Below, in pieces: positions 56,464 to 64,000 of a stretch of DNA of 64,000 bases. The notes beneath the pieces are model-generated. The model was not told where the DNA came from, did no database searches, and saw only the letters and a list, made by a program, of their open reading frames with translations. This stretch comes from Pseudomonas ekonensis (lineage in GTDB: Bacteria > Pseudomonadota > Gammaproteobacteria > Pseudomonadales > Pseudomonadaceae). The stretch covers positions 248,001 through 312,000 of the forward strand of contig NZ_JAHSTS010000003.1 of NCBI RefSeq assembly GCF_019145435.1, in the 5' to 3' direction. A program made the position numbers and the translations under genes. The stretch's first letter is position 1; each line of letters starts with the position of its first letter.

Positions 56464-57885
56464 TCAGTCGGCTTCAGCGAGCAACTTGATCGCCGCCGCA
56501 CCGACTTTGCGCACGGCTTCTTCGATGAGCGGTGTCGGCTTCGCAGCGTAGTTCATGCGCAGGCAATTGCGGTACTTGCCCGACGCGGAAAAAATACTGC
56601 CGACGGCAATCTGTACGCCCTGATCGTGCAGTGCGCGATTCAGTTTCAGGGTATCGAAACCTTCCGGCAGTTCGACCCAGAGCATGAAGCTGCCTTGCGG
56701 ACGGCTGGCGCGAGTACCGGCCGGGAAATACCGCGTCACCCAATCGATCATCACGTCGCGATTGCGCTGATATTGCGTACGCATCCGCCGCAAATGCGGT
56801 TCGAAGTGCCCGGCTTTCAGAAATTCGGCGATGGCGATCTGCGGCTGCGGCGCGGTGGAGCCGGTGCTGATGTATTTCATGTGCAGCACCCGCTCCAGGT
56901 AGCGGCCCGGCGCCACCCAACCGATGCGCAGGCCAGGCGCCAGGGTCTTGGAGAACGAACTGCACAGCAGCACGCGGCCGTCTTCGTCGAAGGACTTGAT
57001 GGTGCGCGGGCGAGGATAGGTGTAGGCCAGTTCTCCGTACACGTCGTCCTCGATGATCGCCACGTCGAAGCGCTGCGCCAGGTGCAGCAGGGCGCGCTTG
57101 CGCGACTCCGGCATGATGTAGCCCAGCGGGTTGTTGCAGTTGGGCGTGAGCTGGATGACCTTGATCGGCCACTGCTCCAGCGCCAGTTCCAGGGCTTCGA
57201 GGCTGATGCCGGTGAGCGGATCGGTGGGAATCTCCAGCGCCTTCATGCCCAGGCCCTTGAGGGTCTGCATGGCGCCGTGGAAGCTCGGCGAGTCCACGGC
57301 GACGATGTCGCCCGGCTCGCAGATCGCGTGGATGCTGGTGGACAGCGCCTCATGGCAGCCGGTGGTCACCACCAGGTCGCCGGCGCTCAGCTGGCAGCCG
57401 GAATCGAGCATCAGCCGGGCGATCTGTTCGCGCAGTTCGAGGGTGCCGTGGATGTTGTCGTAATACAGGCCGGGCATGTCCTGGCGGCGGCTGATCCGGG
57501 CGAGGCCGCGCAGCAGCGGTTTCATGGTCGGCGAGGACACGTCGGGCATGCCGCGCCCCAGCTGCACCACGTCCTTGCGCGGCACGGCGCGGATCAGCTC
57601 CAGCACTTGATCCCACTGCGAGATTTCCACCGGGCGCTGCACCGGCCGGCCGACCACCGGCAGTTCCGGCAGCTCGCGGCTGACCGGCACGAAGTAGCCG
57701 GACTTGGGCTTGGGCGTGGCCAGGCCGTTGTCCTCCAGCATCCGGTAGGCCTGCTGCACCGTGCTCAGGCTGACCCCGTGCTCGACGCTCAAGGCGCGCA
57801 CCGACGGCAGGCGGTCGCCGGGCCGGTAGAAGCCTTGCTCGATGCGCGTGCCGAGCAACTCGGCGAGGTTCACATACAGGGTCAT
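56464..57885 (-). CDS. MocR-type regulator: GntR DNA-binding domain fused to aminotransferase
   Basis: The 473-residue product has an N-terminal GntR winged helix (IEQGFYRPGDRLPSVRALSVEHGVSLSTVQQAYRMLEDNGLATP) and a class I aminotransferase-like domain with the PLP lysine Lys313 in SFSKTLAPGLRIGW, VTTGCHEALSTSIHAI and PNCNNPLGYIMPESRKR. MocR proteins sense PLP or amino compounds and usually control a divergent gene. The likely operator (57964-57986) lies upstream, between it and the DUF1127 gene. Confidence 0.92.
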   Translation of the reverse strand: MTLYVNLAELLGTRIEQGFYRPGDRLPSVRALSVEHGVSLSTVQQAYRMLEDNGLATPKPKSGYFVPVSRELPELPVVGRPVQRPVEISQWDQVLELIRAVPRKDVVQLGRGMPDVSSPTMKPLLRGLARISRRQDMPGLYYDNIHGTLELREQIARLMLDSGCQLSAGDLVVTTGCHEALSTSIHAICEPGDIVAVDSPSFHGAMQTLKGLGMKALEIPTDPLTGISLEALELALEQWPIKVIQLTPNCNNPLGYIMPESRKRALLHLAQRFDVAIIEDDVYGELAYTYPRPRTIKSFDEDGRVLLCSSFSKTLAPGLRIGWVAPGRYLERVLHMKYISTGSTAPQPQIAIAEFLKAGHFEPHLRRMRTQYQRNRDVMIDWVTRYFPAGTRASRPQGSFMLWVELPEGFDTLKLNRALHDQGVQIAVGSIFSASGKYRNCLRMNYAAKPTPLIEEAVRKVGAAAIKLLAEAD

Positions 57886-57963
57886 GGCACTGCCTCGTAC
57901 AGGTGATCCGGTAGACCGGTACAGATGGGGCGGAAATCCACAATTCAGAGCTCGGGACGGCCA

Positions 57964-57986
57964 ATCTGTATGGAGTTAATACAGAT
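57964..57986. promoter_or_regulatory. Probable MocR operator
   Basis: ATCTGTAT (57964-57971) and ATACAGAT (57979-57986) are exact inverse copies spaced by seven bases. Further single copies occur nearby: TACAGAT at about 57921 and ATCTGTAAT at about 57994, and CCGGTA is repeated near 57910. This cluster in the 178-base divergent region suits cooperative binding of the MocR regulator. Confidence 0.65.
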
Positions 57987-58063
57987 GCGTTGAATCTGTA
58001 ATGCTTTTGCCCGCCCGCGCATCATGGAATCTCTCGCTACCCAAGTAAACAGGAGCAAAGAAA

Positions 58064-58309
58064 ATGAACGGCTTGAGCGATGTGCGGCTGACGTTACACA
58101 GTCAGGAACTGGCGGCAGGGCAGCAGGACAGCGCGCGCAATGAGGCCCTGCGCAACGCCCCGTCCGGCCTGAGCCGCTGGGGCCTGTTCTGGCACCGTCT
58201 GCACACGCGCAGGGCGTTGCTGGGGCTGACGCCGCAGCAGCTCAAGGACATCGGGCTGACCCGTGAGCAGGCGCTGGAGGAGGGGCTCAAGCCGTTCTGG
58301 CGGATCTGA
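58064..58309 (+). CDS. DUF1127 domain protein
   Basis: The 81-residue product ends in a typical DUF1127 domain (WGLFWHRLHTRRALLGLTPQQLKDIGLTREQALEEGLKPFWRI). The preceding ~35 residues are polar. Small DUF1127 proteins, which are basic and Arg-rich, affect RNA turnover or phosphate and carbon metabolism in some alpha-proteobacteria; here the role is unknown. It is divergent from the MocR gene and may be its target. Confidence 0.92.
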   Translation: MNGLSDVRLTLHSQELAAGQQDSARNEALRNAPSGLSRWGLFWHRLHTRRALLGLTPQQLKDIGLTREQALEEGLKPFWRI

Positions 58310-58313
58310 GCCC

Positions 58314-58355
58314 TTGATGCCCCCGTCGCGAGCCTGTTCGCGACGGGGGCATCAA
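58314..58355. terminator. Strong bidirectional stem between DUF1127 gene and amine oxidoreductase gene
   Basis: TTGATGCCCCCGTCGCGA (58314-58331) pairs fully with TCGCGACGGGGGCATCAA (58338-58355) over 18 positions around GCCTGT. It lacks a T-run, so it may block read-through between convergent genes or shield the mRNA ends. Confidence 0.75.
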
Positions 58356-58371
58356 GGCTGCGGCAAGGCCT

Positions 58372-59682
58372 TCAGACCAGTTCCTTGAGGCGGTGCCACA
58401 GCATCCCCAGGGCCAGCAGCGGCGAGCGCAAGTGCTTGCCGCCGGGGAAGGTGATGTGCGGCACCTGGGCGAACAGGTCGAACCCGCCGCCGTGCTGTCC
58501 GCTGATGGCTTCGGCCAGCAGCTTGCCCGCCAGGTGCGTGGCGTTCACCCCGTGGCCCGAATAGGCCTGGGCGTAATACACGTTCGGCCGCCCCGCCAGC
58601 CGGCCGATCTGCGGCAGGCGGTTGGCGCCGATGCCGATCATCCCGCCCCACTGGAAATCGATCTTCGCGCCCGCCAGCTGCGGGAACACCTCCAGCATCT
58701 TCGGCCGCATGTAGGCGGCGATGTCCTTGGGGTCGCGGCCCGAGTAGTGGCAGGCCCCGCCGAACAGCAGGCGCCGGTCCGCCGAGAGCCGGTAATAGTC
58801 GAGCGCCACGCGCTGGTCGCAGACTGCCATGTTCTGCGGCAGCAGCTGATGGGCCTGGGCTTCGCTCAGCGGTTCGGTGGCGATGATGTAGCTGCCGGCG
58901 GGCAGCACCTTGCCGCCCAGTTGCGGGTCGAGGCCGTTGAGGTAGGCGTTGCAGCCCAGCACCAGGGTCTTGGCGCGCACCGTGCCCTGGGCCGTGTGCA
59001 CCCGCACTTCGGGGCCGTGGTCGATGCGGGTGACCGCCGACCGCTCGAACAGCTTGACCCCCGACTGCTGCGCCGCCGCGGCTTCGCCCAAGGCCAGGTT
59101 CAGCGGGTGCAGATGCCCGGAGCCCATGTCGATCAAGCCGCCGACGTAGCGTTTGGAACCGACCACGGTGTGCATCTGGTCGGCCCGCAGCAGGCGGGTC
59201 TCGTGGCGGTAGCCGAGACTGCGCAGTTCCTCGGCGTCCTCGGCGAAGCCATCAAGGTCGCGGGGCTTGTTGGCCAGGTCGCAGTAGCCCCAGGTCAGGT
59301 CGCAGGGGATCCGGAAGCGCTCCACGCGCCGGCGGACGATCTCCACCGCCTCCAGGCCCATGAGTTTCATCTGGCGCACGCCTTCGGTGCCGATGACGTT
59401 GGCGAACTGATCCAGGCCATGGCCGACCCCGCGGATCAGTTGCCCGCCGTTGCGGCCGCTGGCGCCCCAGCCGATCCGGTTCGCCTCCAGCAGCACCACG
59501 CCGAGGCCGCGTTCGGCCAGCTCCAGCGCGGTGTTCAGGCCCGTGAAGCCACCGCCGACCACGCACACGTCTGCGGTCACCTCGCCCTGCAGCACCGGAT
59601 GGTCGGGCTGCGGCAGGCTGCTGGCGGCGTAGTAGGAGGCAACGTGAGGCTGGCTCGCGGTGGCGTGGGCGCGGGCATTCAT
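58372..59682 (-). CDS. FAD-dependent amine oxidoreductase (PuuB/PauB-like)
   Basis: From ATG 59682 (CAGGA eight bases upstream; another ATG is at 59691) the product has 436 residues. It is a DAO-type flavoenzyme with the dinucleotide fold ADVCVVGGGFTGLNTALELAERG at about 37-59 and the typical IGWGASGRNGGQLIRG. The family oxidises gamma-glutamylputrescine (PuuB) or other gamma-glutamyl polyamines (PauB1-4); P. aeruginosa has a pauB paralogue at the same place near dad. Its aldehyde product would be the substrate of the KauB-type dehydrogenase at 51992. Confidence 0.87.
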   Translation of the reverse strand: MNARAHATASQPHVASYYAASSLPQPDHPVLQGEVTADVCVVGGGFTGLNTALELAERGLGVVLLEANRIGWGASGRNGGQLIRGVGHGLDQFANVIGTEGVRQMKLMGLEAVEIVRRRVERFRIPCDLTWGYCDLANKPRDLDGFAEDAEELRSLGYRHETRLLRADQMHTVVGSKRYVGGLIDMGSGHLHPLNLALGEAAAAQQSGVKLFERSAVTRIDHGPEVRVHTAQGTVRAKTLVLGCNAYLNGLDPQLGGKVLPAGSYIIATEPLSEAQAHQLLPQNMAVCDQRVALDYYRLSADRRLLFGGACHYSGRDPKDIAAYMRPKMLEVFPQLAGAKIDFQWGGMIGIGANRLPQIGRLAGRPNVYYAQAYSGHGVNATHLAGKLLAEAISGQHGGGFDLFAQVPHITFPGGKHLRSPLLALGMLWHRLKELV

Positions 59683-59827
59683 GGGCGTCATCCTGAGCGG
59701 GTGTCGAGAAAATTTGACGGAGGATAAGCCGGACGCCGGAAGCCGGGCAACACCGGTCGGCCACCGCTGTCTGGATCGCGGCTTTTGCGGCACAATCGCC
59801 GCCTGTTCCACGTCGGTCATCGCTTCC

Positions 59828-60181
59828 ATGAGCTGCAACAGCCAGAAAGTCCGTTCCCTGCGCCAGCAGATCCCCACGTTCGACTGCGTGCCGGGCTGCC
59901 ACGACTGCTGCGGGCCGGTGACCACGTCCCCGGAGGAGATGGCGCGCCTGCCGCGCAAGACCCGCGCCGAACAGGACGCGGCCATGGACGCCTACAACTG
60001 TGTGCACCTGGGGCCGGAAGGCTGCACGGTGTATGACGAACGGCCGCTGATCTGCCGGCTGTTCGGTACGACCCAGACCTTGCCTTGCCCGAACGGGCGC
60101 AGGCCGGTGGAGCTGATCCATCCGCGGGTGGAGCGGCAGGTGTTCGAATACATGGCCGAGAACCGGCAGGTGCTGGTCTGA
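59828..60181 (+). CDS. YkgJ-type cysteine-cluster protein
   Basis: From ATG 59828 the 117-residue product has the Cys pattern of the YkgJ/CxxCxxCC family: FDCVPGCHDCCGPV, then YNCVHLGPEGCTVYDERPLICRLFG and LPCPNGR. Such clusters are thought to bind zinc or iron. The length and the ending are typical for pseudomonads (Fe-S oxidoreductase-like proteins of unknown function). It is divergent from the amine oxidoreductase and is followed by a tandem repeat. Confidence 0.85.
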   Translation: MSCNSQKVRSLRQQIPTFDCVPGCHDCCGPVTTSPEEMARLPRKTRAEQDAAMDAYNCVHLGPEGCTVYDERPLICRLFGTTQTLPCPNGRRPVELIHPRVERQVFEYMAENRQVLV

Positions 60182-60203
60182 AGCGTTCGCGCTGAATCCG
60201 CGG

Positions 60204-60507
60204 CGACCCCATCGCTGGCAAGCCAGCTCCCACAAGTCCAGAGGTGAGCGTGGATTCTGCGAACACCTTCTGACCCTATGGGAATGACTTGCCAGCGATA
60301 GGGCCGGCTCAGGCTCTCTTCCCACAAGTCCAGAGGTGAGCGTGGATTCTGCGCACACCTTTTGACCCTGTGGGAATGACTTGCCAGCGATAGGGCCGGC
60401 TCAGGCTCTCTTCCCACAAGTCCAGAGGTGAGCGTAGATTCTGCGAACACCTTCTGACCCTGTGGGAGCTGGCTTGCCAGCGATGGGGCCGGATCAGGCG
60501 CCGCGCA
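60204..60507. repeat. 92-bp tandem repeat built from REP sequences, about 2.9 copies
   Basis: Copies start at 60229, 60321 and 60413 (CCCACAAGTCCAGAGGTGAG each time), exactly 92 bases apart. Copies differ at only a few positions, for example GCGAACACCTT against GCGCACACCTT. Each holds a degenerate REP core (TGGGAATGACTTGCCAGCGA); the third copy ends with an intact core (GGGAGCTGGCTTGCCAGCGA). This fills the 328-base gap between the Cys-cluster gene and the Lrp-type gene. Confidence 0.92.
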
Positions 60508-60509
60508 TG

Positions 60510-60998
60510 TCAGTCGGGAATCGGCAGGCTCAGGCTCTCCTTCACCTCTTCCATCACGATGTAGCTCTTGGATTCGCGCACATGCGGCAGCTTGAGCAGG
60601 ATGTCGCCCAGCAGCTTGCGGTACGAGGCCATCTCGGAAATCCGCGCCTTCACCAGGTAGTCGAAATCCCCCGACACCAGATGGCACTCCAGCACATGGG
60701 GCAGTTTCAGCACCGCGCGTCGGAACTCTTCGAAGGTGTCGCCGGATTTGTAGTCAAGGCTGATCTCGACGAACACCAGCAGGCTACCCTTCAAATGCTG
60801 AGGGTTGAGCCGGGCGTTGTAGCCCATGATGATCCCCTCGCGCTCCAGCCGCCGCACTCGCTCCGTGCACGGCGTGGTCGACAGGCCGACCTTTTCCCCA
60901 AGCTCCGTGAAGGAGATCCGCCCGTCCGCCTGGAGGATCCGCAGAATGTTGCGGTCGATCTTGTCCAGCTCGCGTTTGGTCTGAGTGTTGGTACGCAT
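60510..60998 (-). CDS. dadR: Lrp/AsnC-type regulator (DadR)
   Basis: From ATG 60998 the 162-residue product has an N-terminal helix-turn-helix (LQADGRISFTELGEKVGLSTTPCTERVRRLEREG) and a C-terminal RAM ligand-binding domain (LLVFVEISLDYKSGDTFEEFRRAVLKLPHVLECHLVSGDFDYLVKAR). It is divergent from dadA, where pseudomonads encode DadR, the alanine-responsive activator of dadAX. A global Lrp role is also possible, since the sequence is close to Lrp. Confidence 0.92.
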   Translation of the reverse strand: MRTNTQTKRELDKIDRNILRILQADGRISFTELGEKVGLSTTPCTERVRRLEREGIIMGYNARLNPQHLKGSLLVFVEISLDYKSGDTFEEFRRAVLKLPHVLECHLVSGDFDYLVKARISEMASYRKLLGDILLKLPHVRESKSYIVMEEVKESLSLPIPD

Positions 60999-61152
60999 AG
61001 GGGATGCGCCTCCGTGAAAAGGGTTTTTGCCGAGAATTGTCGCCAAATATAGGCGCTTATACAGTGAAAAGCACTGGCAAATCTTTCTTACACTGCGCGC
61101 ATCATTGCTCTGACAACAGGTTCGCGGTCCGACCGCGGCGAGGGATACAAAA
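60999..61152. promoter_or_regulatory. dadR-dadA divergent control region
   Basis: The 154 bases between the divergent starts contain an AT-rich core (CCAAATATAGGCGCTTATAC, then AGTGAAAAGC) where an Lrp-type activator and RNA polymerase could bind. GAGGGAT lies eight bases before the dadA ATG, next to an A-rich stretch (ATACAAAAATG), which could also be an Hfq/Crc target; that is only a possibility. Confidence 0.45.
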
Positions 61153-62457
61153 ATGCGCGTCATGGTCTTGGGTAGCGGCGTCATCGGCACCACCAGTGCC
61201 TATTATCTGGCCCGCGCCGGATTTGAAGTCGTGGTGGTCGACCGTCAGCCGGCGGCCGCCATGGAGACCAGCTTCGCCAACGCCGGCCAGGTGTCGCCTG
61301 GCTATGCCTCGCCGTGGGCAGCGCCGGGCGTGCCGCTCAAGGCCATCAAGTGGCTGCTGCAGCGTCACGCGCCGCTGGCCATCAAGGCCACCGCCGACAT
61401 CGACCAGTACCTGTGGATGGCGCAGATGCTGCGCAACTGCACCGCCAGCCGCTACGCGGTGAACAAGGAGCGCATGGTGCGCCTGTCCGAGTACAGCCGC
61501 GACTGCCTCGACGAACTGCGCGCCGAGACCGGCATCGCCTATGAAGGCCGCAGCCTGGGCACCACCCAACTGTTCCGCACCCAGGCCCAGCTGGACGGCG
61601 CCGCCAAGGACATCGCCGTGCTGAAGGAGTCCGGCGTGCCGTTCGAAGTCCTCGACCGCGCCGGCATCGCCCGGGTCGAGCCGGCCCTGGCCAACGTCAC
61701 CGACATCCTGGCCGGCGCCCTGCGCCTGCCGAACGACCAGACCGGCGACTGCCAGATGTTCACCACCCGCCTGGCGGAAATGGCCGCCAAGCTCGGCGTC
61801 GAGTTCCGCTTCGGCCAGGACATCCAGCGCCTGGACTTCGCGGGCGACCGCATCAACGGCGTGTGGATCGACGGCAAGCTGGAGACCGCCGACCGCTACG
61901 TGCTGGCCCTGGGCAGCTACTCGCCGCAACTGCTCAAGCCGCTGGGCATCAAGGCCCCGGTGTACCCGCTCAAGGGCTACTCGCTGACCGTGCCGATCAC
62001 CAACCCGGCGATGGCCCCGACGTCGACCATCCTCGACGAGACCTACAAGGTCGCGATCACCCGTTTCGACAACCGCATCCGCGTCGGCGGCATGGCCGAG
62101 ATCGCCGGTTTCGACCTGTCGCTGAACCCGCGCCGGCGCGAAACCCTGGAGATGATCGTCAACGACCTTTATCCTCAGGGCGGCAACCTGGCCGAGGCGA
62201 GCTTCTGGACCGGCCTGCGTCCGACCACTCCGGACGGCACCCCGATCGTCGGCGCCACCCCGTTCAAGAACCTGTTCCTGAACACCGGCCACGGCACCCT
62301 CGGCTGGACCATGGCGTGCGGCTCCGGCCGTCTGCTGGCCGACCTGATGGCCAAGAAAAAGCCGCAGATCAGCGCCGAAGGCCTCGACATTTCCCGTTAC
62401 GGCAACACCACCCAGGAGTCCGCCAAGCATGGCAATCCAGCGCCAGCTCACCAATGA
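61153..62457 (+). CDS. dadA: D-amino acid dehydrogenase small subunit DadA
   Basis: The 434-residue flavoprotein oxidises D-alanine and other D-amino acids to imino acids and passes electrons to the respiratory chain. The FAD fold [23 protein letters not shown] is at the N-terminus; [20 protein letters not shown] and the end region [24 protein letters not shown] are characteristic. It overlaps the next gene by 29 bases. With dadX it lets the cell use L- and D-alanine as carbon and nitrogen sources. Confidence 0.97.
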   Translation: MRVMVLGSGVIGTTSAYYLARAGFEVVVVDRQPAAAMETSFANAGQVSPGYASPWAAPGVPLKAIKWLLQRHAPLAIKATADIDQYLWMAQMLRNCTASRYAVNKERMVRLSEYSRDCLDELRAETGIAYEGRSLGTTQLFRTQAQLDGAAKDIAVLKESGVPFEVLDRAGIARVEPALANVTDILAGALRLPNDQTGDCQMFTTRLAEMAAKLGVEFRFGQDIQRLDFAGDRINGVWIDGKLETADRYVLALGSYSPQLLKPLGIKAPVYPLKGYSLTVPITNPAMAPTSTILDETYKVAITRFDNRIRVGGMAEIAGFDLSLNPRRRETLEMIVNDLYPQGGNLAEASFWTGLRPTTPDGTPIVGATPFKNLFLNTGHGTLGWTMACGSGRLLADLMAKKKPQISAEGLDISRYGNTTQESAKHGNPAPAHQ

Positions 62458-62782
62458 GCGCATGAGTCAGATCGTCACCCACAACGGCACCGTGTACCTG
62501 GCCGGACAGGTCGGCGACGACTTCAGCGCCGGGGTCGAACAGCAGACCCGAGACGTGCTGGCCAACATCGAGCGGCTGTTGGACCTGGCCGGCACCGACA
62601 AGCACCACCTGCTGTCGGCGACGATCTACCTGAACGACATCGGTGCGCACTTCGCCGCCATGAACGCGGTGTGGGATCAGTGGCTGCCCAAGGGCGTCGC
62701 CCCGGCCCGGGCCACCGTCGAAGCGAAGATGGCCCGTCCCGATGTGCTGGTCGAGATCTCGGTGATCGCCGCACAGCCGTGA
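62429..62782 (+). CDS. RidA-family protein of the dad operon
   Basis: The 117-residue product is RidA-like ([27 protein letters not shown], then [28 protein letters not shown] with the conserved Arg). It starts inside dadA, so the two are coupled. The obvious role is to hydrolyse the 2-iminopropionate that DadA makes, giving pyruvate and ammonia without damage to PLP enzymes. It is much diverged from the RidA at 36090 and belongs to another subgroup. Confidence 0.92.
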   Translation: MAIQRQLTNERMSQIVTHNGTVYLAGQVGDDFSAGVEQQTRDVLANIERLLDLAGTDKHHLLSATIYLNDIGAHFAAMNAVWDQWLPKGVAPARATVEAKMARPDVLVEISVIAAQP

Positions 62783-62875
62783 TCCGACGCTAAAAATCCC
62801 TCTCCCGGCGCTGTTGGCGGTCAACGCCAGCCGGCGCCGGTTTTTCTTCCCATGACCGCCCAGAAGTCTGCCGCC

Positions 62876-63949
62876 ATGCGTCCTGCCCGTGCCCTGATCG
62901 ACCTTCAAGCCCTGCGCCACAACTACCGTATCGCCCGCGAGACCACCGGCGCCAAGGCGCTGGCGGTGATCAAGGCCGACGCCTACGGCCATGGCGCGGT
63001 GCGTTGCGCCCAAGCCCTGGAGGCCGAAGCGGACGGCTTCGCCGTGGCCTGCATCGAAGAGGCCCTGGAACTGCGCGCCGCCGGGATCCGCGCGCCGGTG
63101 CTGCTGCTCGAAGGCTTTTTCGAGGCCGACGAGCTGGCGCTGATCGTCGAGCACGACTTCTGGTGCGTGGTGCATTCGCTGTGGCAGCTCGAAGCGATCG
63201 AGCAGGCGGCGTTGAGCAAACCGGTCACCGTGTGGCTCAAGCTCGATTCGGGCATGCACCGCGTGGGCCTGCATCCCAAGGATTATCCGTCGGCCTACCA
63301 GCGGCTGCTGGCCAGCGGCAAGGTGGCGAAGATCGTGCTGATGAGCCACTTCGCCCGCGCCGATGAACTGCACGAGCAGAGCAGCGCCGATCAGGTCGCG
63401 GTGTTCGAGGCCGCCCGCAAGGGCCTGGCGGCGGAAATCAGCCTGCGCAACTCGCCGGCGGTGCTGGGCTGGCCGCAGATCCCCAGCGACTGGGTGCGCC
63501 CGGGCATCATGCTGTACGGCGCTACGCCGTTCGAAGAAGCCAACGCCGTGGCCGAGCGCCTGCAACCGGTGATGACCCTCGAATCGAAGGTCATCAGCGT
63601 GCGCGAACTGCCGGCCGGCGAGCCGGTCGGCTACGGCGCCCGGTTCATCACCGACAAGCCGATGCGCATCGGTGTGGTCGCCATGGGCTACGCCGACGGC
63701 TATCCGCGCCAGGCGCCGACCGGCACCCCGGTGCTGGTGGCCGGCCAGCGCAGCCGCATCCTCGGCCGCGTGTCGATGGACATGCTGTGCATCGACCTCA
63801 CCGACGTGCCGCAGGCCGGCCTCGGTTCCACCGTGGAGCTGTGGGGCAAAAACATCCTCGCCAGCGACGTGGCCAAGTGGGCCGACACCATCCCGTACCA
63901 GATCTTCTGCAACCTGCGCCGGGTGCCGAGGCTCTATTCCGGGGATTGA
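62876..63949 (+). CDS. dadX: Catabolic alanine racemase DadX
   Basis: From ATG 62876 the product has 357 residues, the usual DadX length (an ATG at 62852 would add eight). It is a fold-type III PLP enzyme with Lys33 in [12 protein letters not shown], and the second catalytic Tyr in VGYGARF. It converts L-alanine to D-alanine for DadA. The gap after the RidA gene is about 90 bases, with a CGGCGC...GCGCCG inverted repeat that may modulate read-through. Confidence 0.97.
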   Translation: MRPARALIDLQALRHNYRIARETTGAKALAVIKADAYGHGAVRCAQALEAEADGFAVACIEEALELRAAGIRAPVLLLEGFFEADELALIVEHDFWCVVHSLWQLEAIEQAALSKPVTVWLKLDSGMHRVGLHPKDYPSAYQRLLASGKVAKIVLMSHFARADELHEQSSADQVAVFEAARKGLAAEISLRNSPAVLGWPQIPSDWVRPGIMLYGATPFEEANAVAERLQPVMTLESKVISVRELPAGEPVGYGARFITDKPMRIGVVAMGYADGYPRQAPTGTPVLVAGQRSRILGRVSMDMLCIDLTDVPQAGLGSTVELWGKNILASDVAKWADTIPYQIFCNLRRVPRLYSGD

Positions 63950-64000
63950 CGCCCCGAAGCCGTCTCCGCCGACCGCATGCCCCTCCGGGGCACAGGCCCA
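63950..64000. other. Window end, no gene seen
   Basis: The last 51 bases after dadX hold no recognisable coding start or terminator. Confidence 0.5.

Noticed and set aside
60204..60507. Possible CRISPR array
   Set aside because: The whole 92-base unit is repeated; there are no short repeats with unique spacers and no cas genes.

Overview
The window is about 64 kb of a GC-rich chromosome from a Pseudomonas, most likely of the P. fluorescens/P. putida side of the genus. The reasons are the gene order crc-pyrE, argB-algC-dut-coaBC-radC-rpmBG and dadR/dadA-ridA-dadX, the OxyR-RecG pair, the Crc protein, a DUF6124 gene, and many REP-type palindromes (GGGAGC...GCTCCC) between genes. All identifications were made by reading the sequence; no database search was run.

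Region 1 (1-18073) is most of a type VI secretion (T6SS) operon of the P. aeruginosa H2 type: tssF, tssG, clpV, a sigma-54 activator, a tiny lipoprotein, fha, tssJ, tssK, tssL, tssM, a PP2C phosphatase and a Ser/Thr kinase, all on the + strand and mostly overlapping or a few bases apart. tssA/B/C/E and hcp are not in the window and would lie to the left if present. Directly before tssF, where tssE is expected in this type, there are four small overlapping genes of lower GC (one cut by the window edge), two of them polytopic membrane proteins.

Region 2 (18095-25810) is the vgrG and its cargo. After a typical GC-rich vgrG the base composition drops sharply inside the last ~100 bases of that gene. 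A low-GC module follows: a periplasmic Sel1-repeat protein, a 1083-residue multidomain protein that I read as a peptidoglycan-attacking T6SS effector (NlpC/P60- or CHAP-like Cys/His domain, M23-like domain with altered metal ligands, a canonical EF-hand, and a muramidase-like C-terminus), and a second periplasmic protein that is the likely immunity protein. Behind it lie a fragment of a second Sel1 gene, a palindromic element and a terminator. This is the most novel part of the window.

Region 3 (25823-27190) holds a DUF6124 gene preceded by a long, strongly structured leader (26192-26430), REP sequences and an SCP2-like gene.

Region 4 (27190-51262) is conserved backbone: HDOD protein, recG, oxyR, tonB-exbD-exbB, an epimerase-like gene, a lipoprotein, ridA, spoT, rpoZ, gmk, yicC, rph, DUF4870, crc, pyrE, argB, algC, dut, coaBC, radC, a peptide-binding protein, rpmB and rpmG.

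Region 5 (51393-63949) is amine and D-amino-acid catabolism: cupin, KauB/PuuC-type aldehyde dehydrogenase, MFS transporter, phospholipase D-like lipoprotein, MocR-type regulator, DUF1127 protein, PuuB/PauB-type amine oxidoreductase, YkgJ-like Cys-cluster protein, a 92-bp tandem repeat, and the dad cluster (Lrp-type regulator divergent from dadA-ridA-dadX), which turns D-alanine into pyruvate and ammonia.
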